Origin: an uncultured Kineosporia sp.
GTDB taxonomy: Bacteria; Actinomycetota; Actinomycetes; Actinomycetales; Kineosporiaceae
Direction of reading: 5' to 3'
Length of the DNA: 12,764 nucleotides
Assembly: GCA_937859855.1 (NCBI GenBank)
Contig: CALMAR010000341.1
Location: 1 to 12,764, forward strand
The position numbers were made by a program, and so were the translations under genes. The notes under the pieces were generated by a model. That model ran no database searches and was not told the origin of the DNA. It worked only from the letters and a program-made list of their open reading frames with translations. The stretch's first letter is position 1. Every line of letters begins with the position of its first letter. Below, in pieces: positions 11,512 to 12,764 of the stretch.

Positions 11512-12764
11512 ATGACGGAGACAGCGGGGGGCACCCGGCCGGCCATCGTGCAGCCGATGCTGTGGTCCACCGGGCGCTGGCGCGAGGTCTCCCGGGATCG
11601 GGACGACGACCAGAACCTGGCGGAGGTGTGCTTCGTCGTCCTTGATCTGGAGACCACCGGTGAGGCGCCGAGCAAGGGCGGCATCACCGAGATCGGTGCG
11701 GTCAAGGTTCGCGGCGGCGAGGTGGTCTCGCAGTTCCAGACCCTGGTGCAGCCACCGTCCCCGATCCCCCCGTTCATTACCCTGCTGACCGGGATCAGTA
11801 ACGCCATGGTGGCCACCGCCCCAGCTCTGTCCGCCGTGCTGCCGTCCTTCATGGAGTTCATCCGGGGTGGCGTGCTGGTCGCTCACAACGCCCCTTACGA
11901 CATCGGATTCCTGCGCGCGGCCTGCGGCCGCTACGGATACACCTGGCCGCCCTCCACCGTCCTCGACACGCTCCAGCTGGCCCGGCACGTGCTGGAGCGC
12001 GACGAGGTCCACAACCACAAGCTGGCCTCGCTGGCCCAGCTGTTCCGGGCCTCGGTCACGCCCGACCACCGGGCGCTCACCGACGCCCGGGCCACCGTTG
12101 ATGTACTGCACGGCCTGATCGCCCGGATCGGGTCGCTCGGCGTGCACACCCTGGGCGAGCTGCGCCGCTACAACCGCCGGGTTCCCCAGACCACCCGGCG
12201 CAAGCGCACTCTGGCCGACGGCCTGCCCGACTGCCCGGGCGTGTACCTGTTCCACGACGACACCGGCCGGGTGCTGTATGTGGGAACGTCGGTGAACATC
12301 CGGACCCGGGTCCGCAGTTACTTCACCGCAGCCGAGAAGCGCAGCCGGATGGCCGACATGGTGGCCCGGGCCAGCGGCGTGACCCCGGTTCCCTGCTCGA
12401 CCAGGCTCGAGGGGCAGGTGCGGGAGATCCGGCTGATCGCCGAGCACGCCCCGCCCTACAACCGGCGCTCGCGCCATCCTGAACGGGCCGGCTGGGTCAA
12501 GCTGACGGTTGAGCCCTATCCCCGGCTGTCGGTGGTCAGACAGGTAATGGCCGACGGCGCGACCTATCTCGGCCCGTTCAGCAGCCGGACTCAAGCCGAC
12601 CAAGCCGTGGCCGCTCTGCAGGAAGCCTTCCCGATCCGCCGTTGCACGCACCGGCTTCCGCGTCGTCCTTCACCGTCGGCCTCCTCGTGCCTGCTGGCTG
12701 ACCTCGGCCGGTGTCCGGCCCCATGTGTGGGCCGGATCGACCAGACGGGTTACCAGTTGATCGC
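11512..12764 (+). CDS. DEDDh exonuclease fused to GIY-YIG/UvrC-like nuclease, 3' end outside window
   Basis: The ATG at 11512 opens a frame that runs off the right edge; 417 residues are visible. The first domain is a DnaQ/epsilon-type 3'-5' exonuclease with all DEDDh residues: Asp45 and Glu47 in LDLETTG, Asp130 in HNAPYDIGFL, His186 and Asp191 in HRALTDA. After a basic linker (PQTTRRKR) a GIY-YIG domain begins at about 239: PGVYLF, VLYVGTSVNIRTRV and Glu305 in REIRLIAEHAPPYN. Further UvrC-like features follow: YLGPFSS (352-358) and CLLADLGRCPAPCVG (393-407), which resembles the cysteine region of UvrC. The likely role is DNA repair, joining incision and end trimming. The same fusion is known in actinobacteria, for example Rv2191, which lies next to the ripC-pimB' genes in M. 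tuberculosis. It is divergent from the Cys-motif gene, 150 bp apart. Confidence 0.92.
   Translation, partial: MTETAGGTRPAIVQPMLWSTGRWREVSRDRDDDQNLAEVCFVVLDLETTGEAPSKGGITEIGAVKVRGGEVVSQFQTLVQPPSPIPPFITLLTGISNAMVATAPALSAVLPSFMEFIRGGVLVAHNAPYDIGFLRAACGRYGYTWPPSTVLDTLQLARHVLERDEVHNHKLASLAQLFRASVTPDHRALTDARATVDVLHGLIARIGSLGVHTLGELRRYNRRVPQTTRRKRTLADGLPDCPGVYLFHDDTGRVLYVGTSVNIRTRVRSYFTAAEKRSRMADMVARASGVTPVPCSTRLEGQVREIRLIAEHAPPYNRRSRHPERAGWVKLTVEPYPRLSVVRQVMADGATYLGPFSSRTQADQAVAALQEAFPIRRCTHRLPRRPSPSASSCLLADLGRCPAPCVGRIDQTGYQLI

Noticed and set aside
11422..12651. Minus-strand open frame of 409 codons
   Set aside because: It lies antisense to the DEDDh exonuclease/GIY-YIG gene, whose catalytic motifs are complete; the His/Gly/Gln-rich product is typical of an antisense shadow in GC-rich DNA.
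1..12764. tRNA, rRNA, CRISPR, insertion sequences, prophage or attachment sites
   Set aside because: No clover-leaf, spaced direct repeats, transposase or integrase motif was seen on either strand.

Overview
The window is GC-rich, densely coded DNA with frequent GTG starts, and it looks chromosomal. Its content points to an actinobacterium (Actinomycetota) that makes phosphatidylinositol mannosides (PIMs). The evidence is a PimB'-type mannosyltransferase, a RipC-like NlpC/P60 hydrolase, and a DEDDh exonuclease fused to a GIY-YIG/UvrC-like domain, in the order known from the Rv2188c-Rv2191 neighbourhood of Mycobacterium tuberculosis. Several promoters look like the TANNNT -10 boxes that drive leaderless mRNAs in this phylum. 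The genus cannot be named from this stretch. I saw no tRNA, rRNA, CRISPR array, insertion sequence or integration site.

Left part (1-1995): the 3' end of a gene for a GAF-like protein with a long disordered N-terminal region runs tail-to-tail into a minus-strand gene for a stand-alone DnaB-C-terminal-domain (RecA-fold) ATPase.

Middle part (1996-7027, plus strand): divergent from the ATPase lies a two-component system, a membrane NarL-family sensor kinase with a GAF-like region and its LuxR/NarL-type response regulator. A strong intrinsic terminator ends this unit. Next come two 66-residue Flp/TadA-type (type IVb) pilin genes, about half identical to each other, each with a perfect TadV-type processing site and a C-terminal cysteine pair. 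Both have hairpins in their leaders or flanks. A polytopic GT-C-type glycosyltransferase gene follows 42 bp after pilin 2. The pilus motor, peptidase and secretin-like genes are not in the window.

Right part (6984-11361, minus strand): a cell-envelope cluster is read right to left. It holds a small conserved-looking Cys-motif protein (114 aa), a 309-bp partly AT-rich leader region, a secreted coiled-coil NlpC/P60 peptidoglycan hydrolase, a membrane-anchored HExxH metalloprotease-like protein, and PimB'. The last three genes are spaced by only 12-13 bp and are probably cotranscribed. The end of pimB' overlaps the end of the GT-C gene by 44 bp on the opposite strand.

Right edge (11512-12764, plus strand): the DEDDh exonuclease/GIY-YIG fusion starts from a divergent promoter region and runs off the window.

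The most interesting points are the sensor kinase/regulator next to the twin cysteine-containing pilins and a GT-C enzyme, the DnaB-like ATPase without its N-terminal domain, the surface metalloprotease between a peptidoglycan hydrolase and PimB', and the AT-rich dyad-containing control region upstream of the hydrolase.
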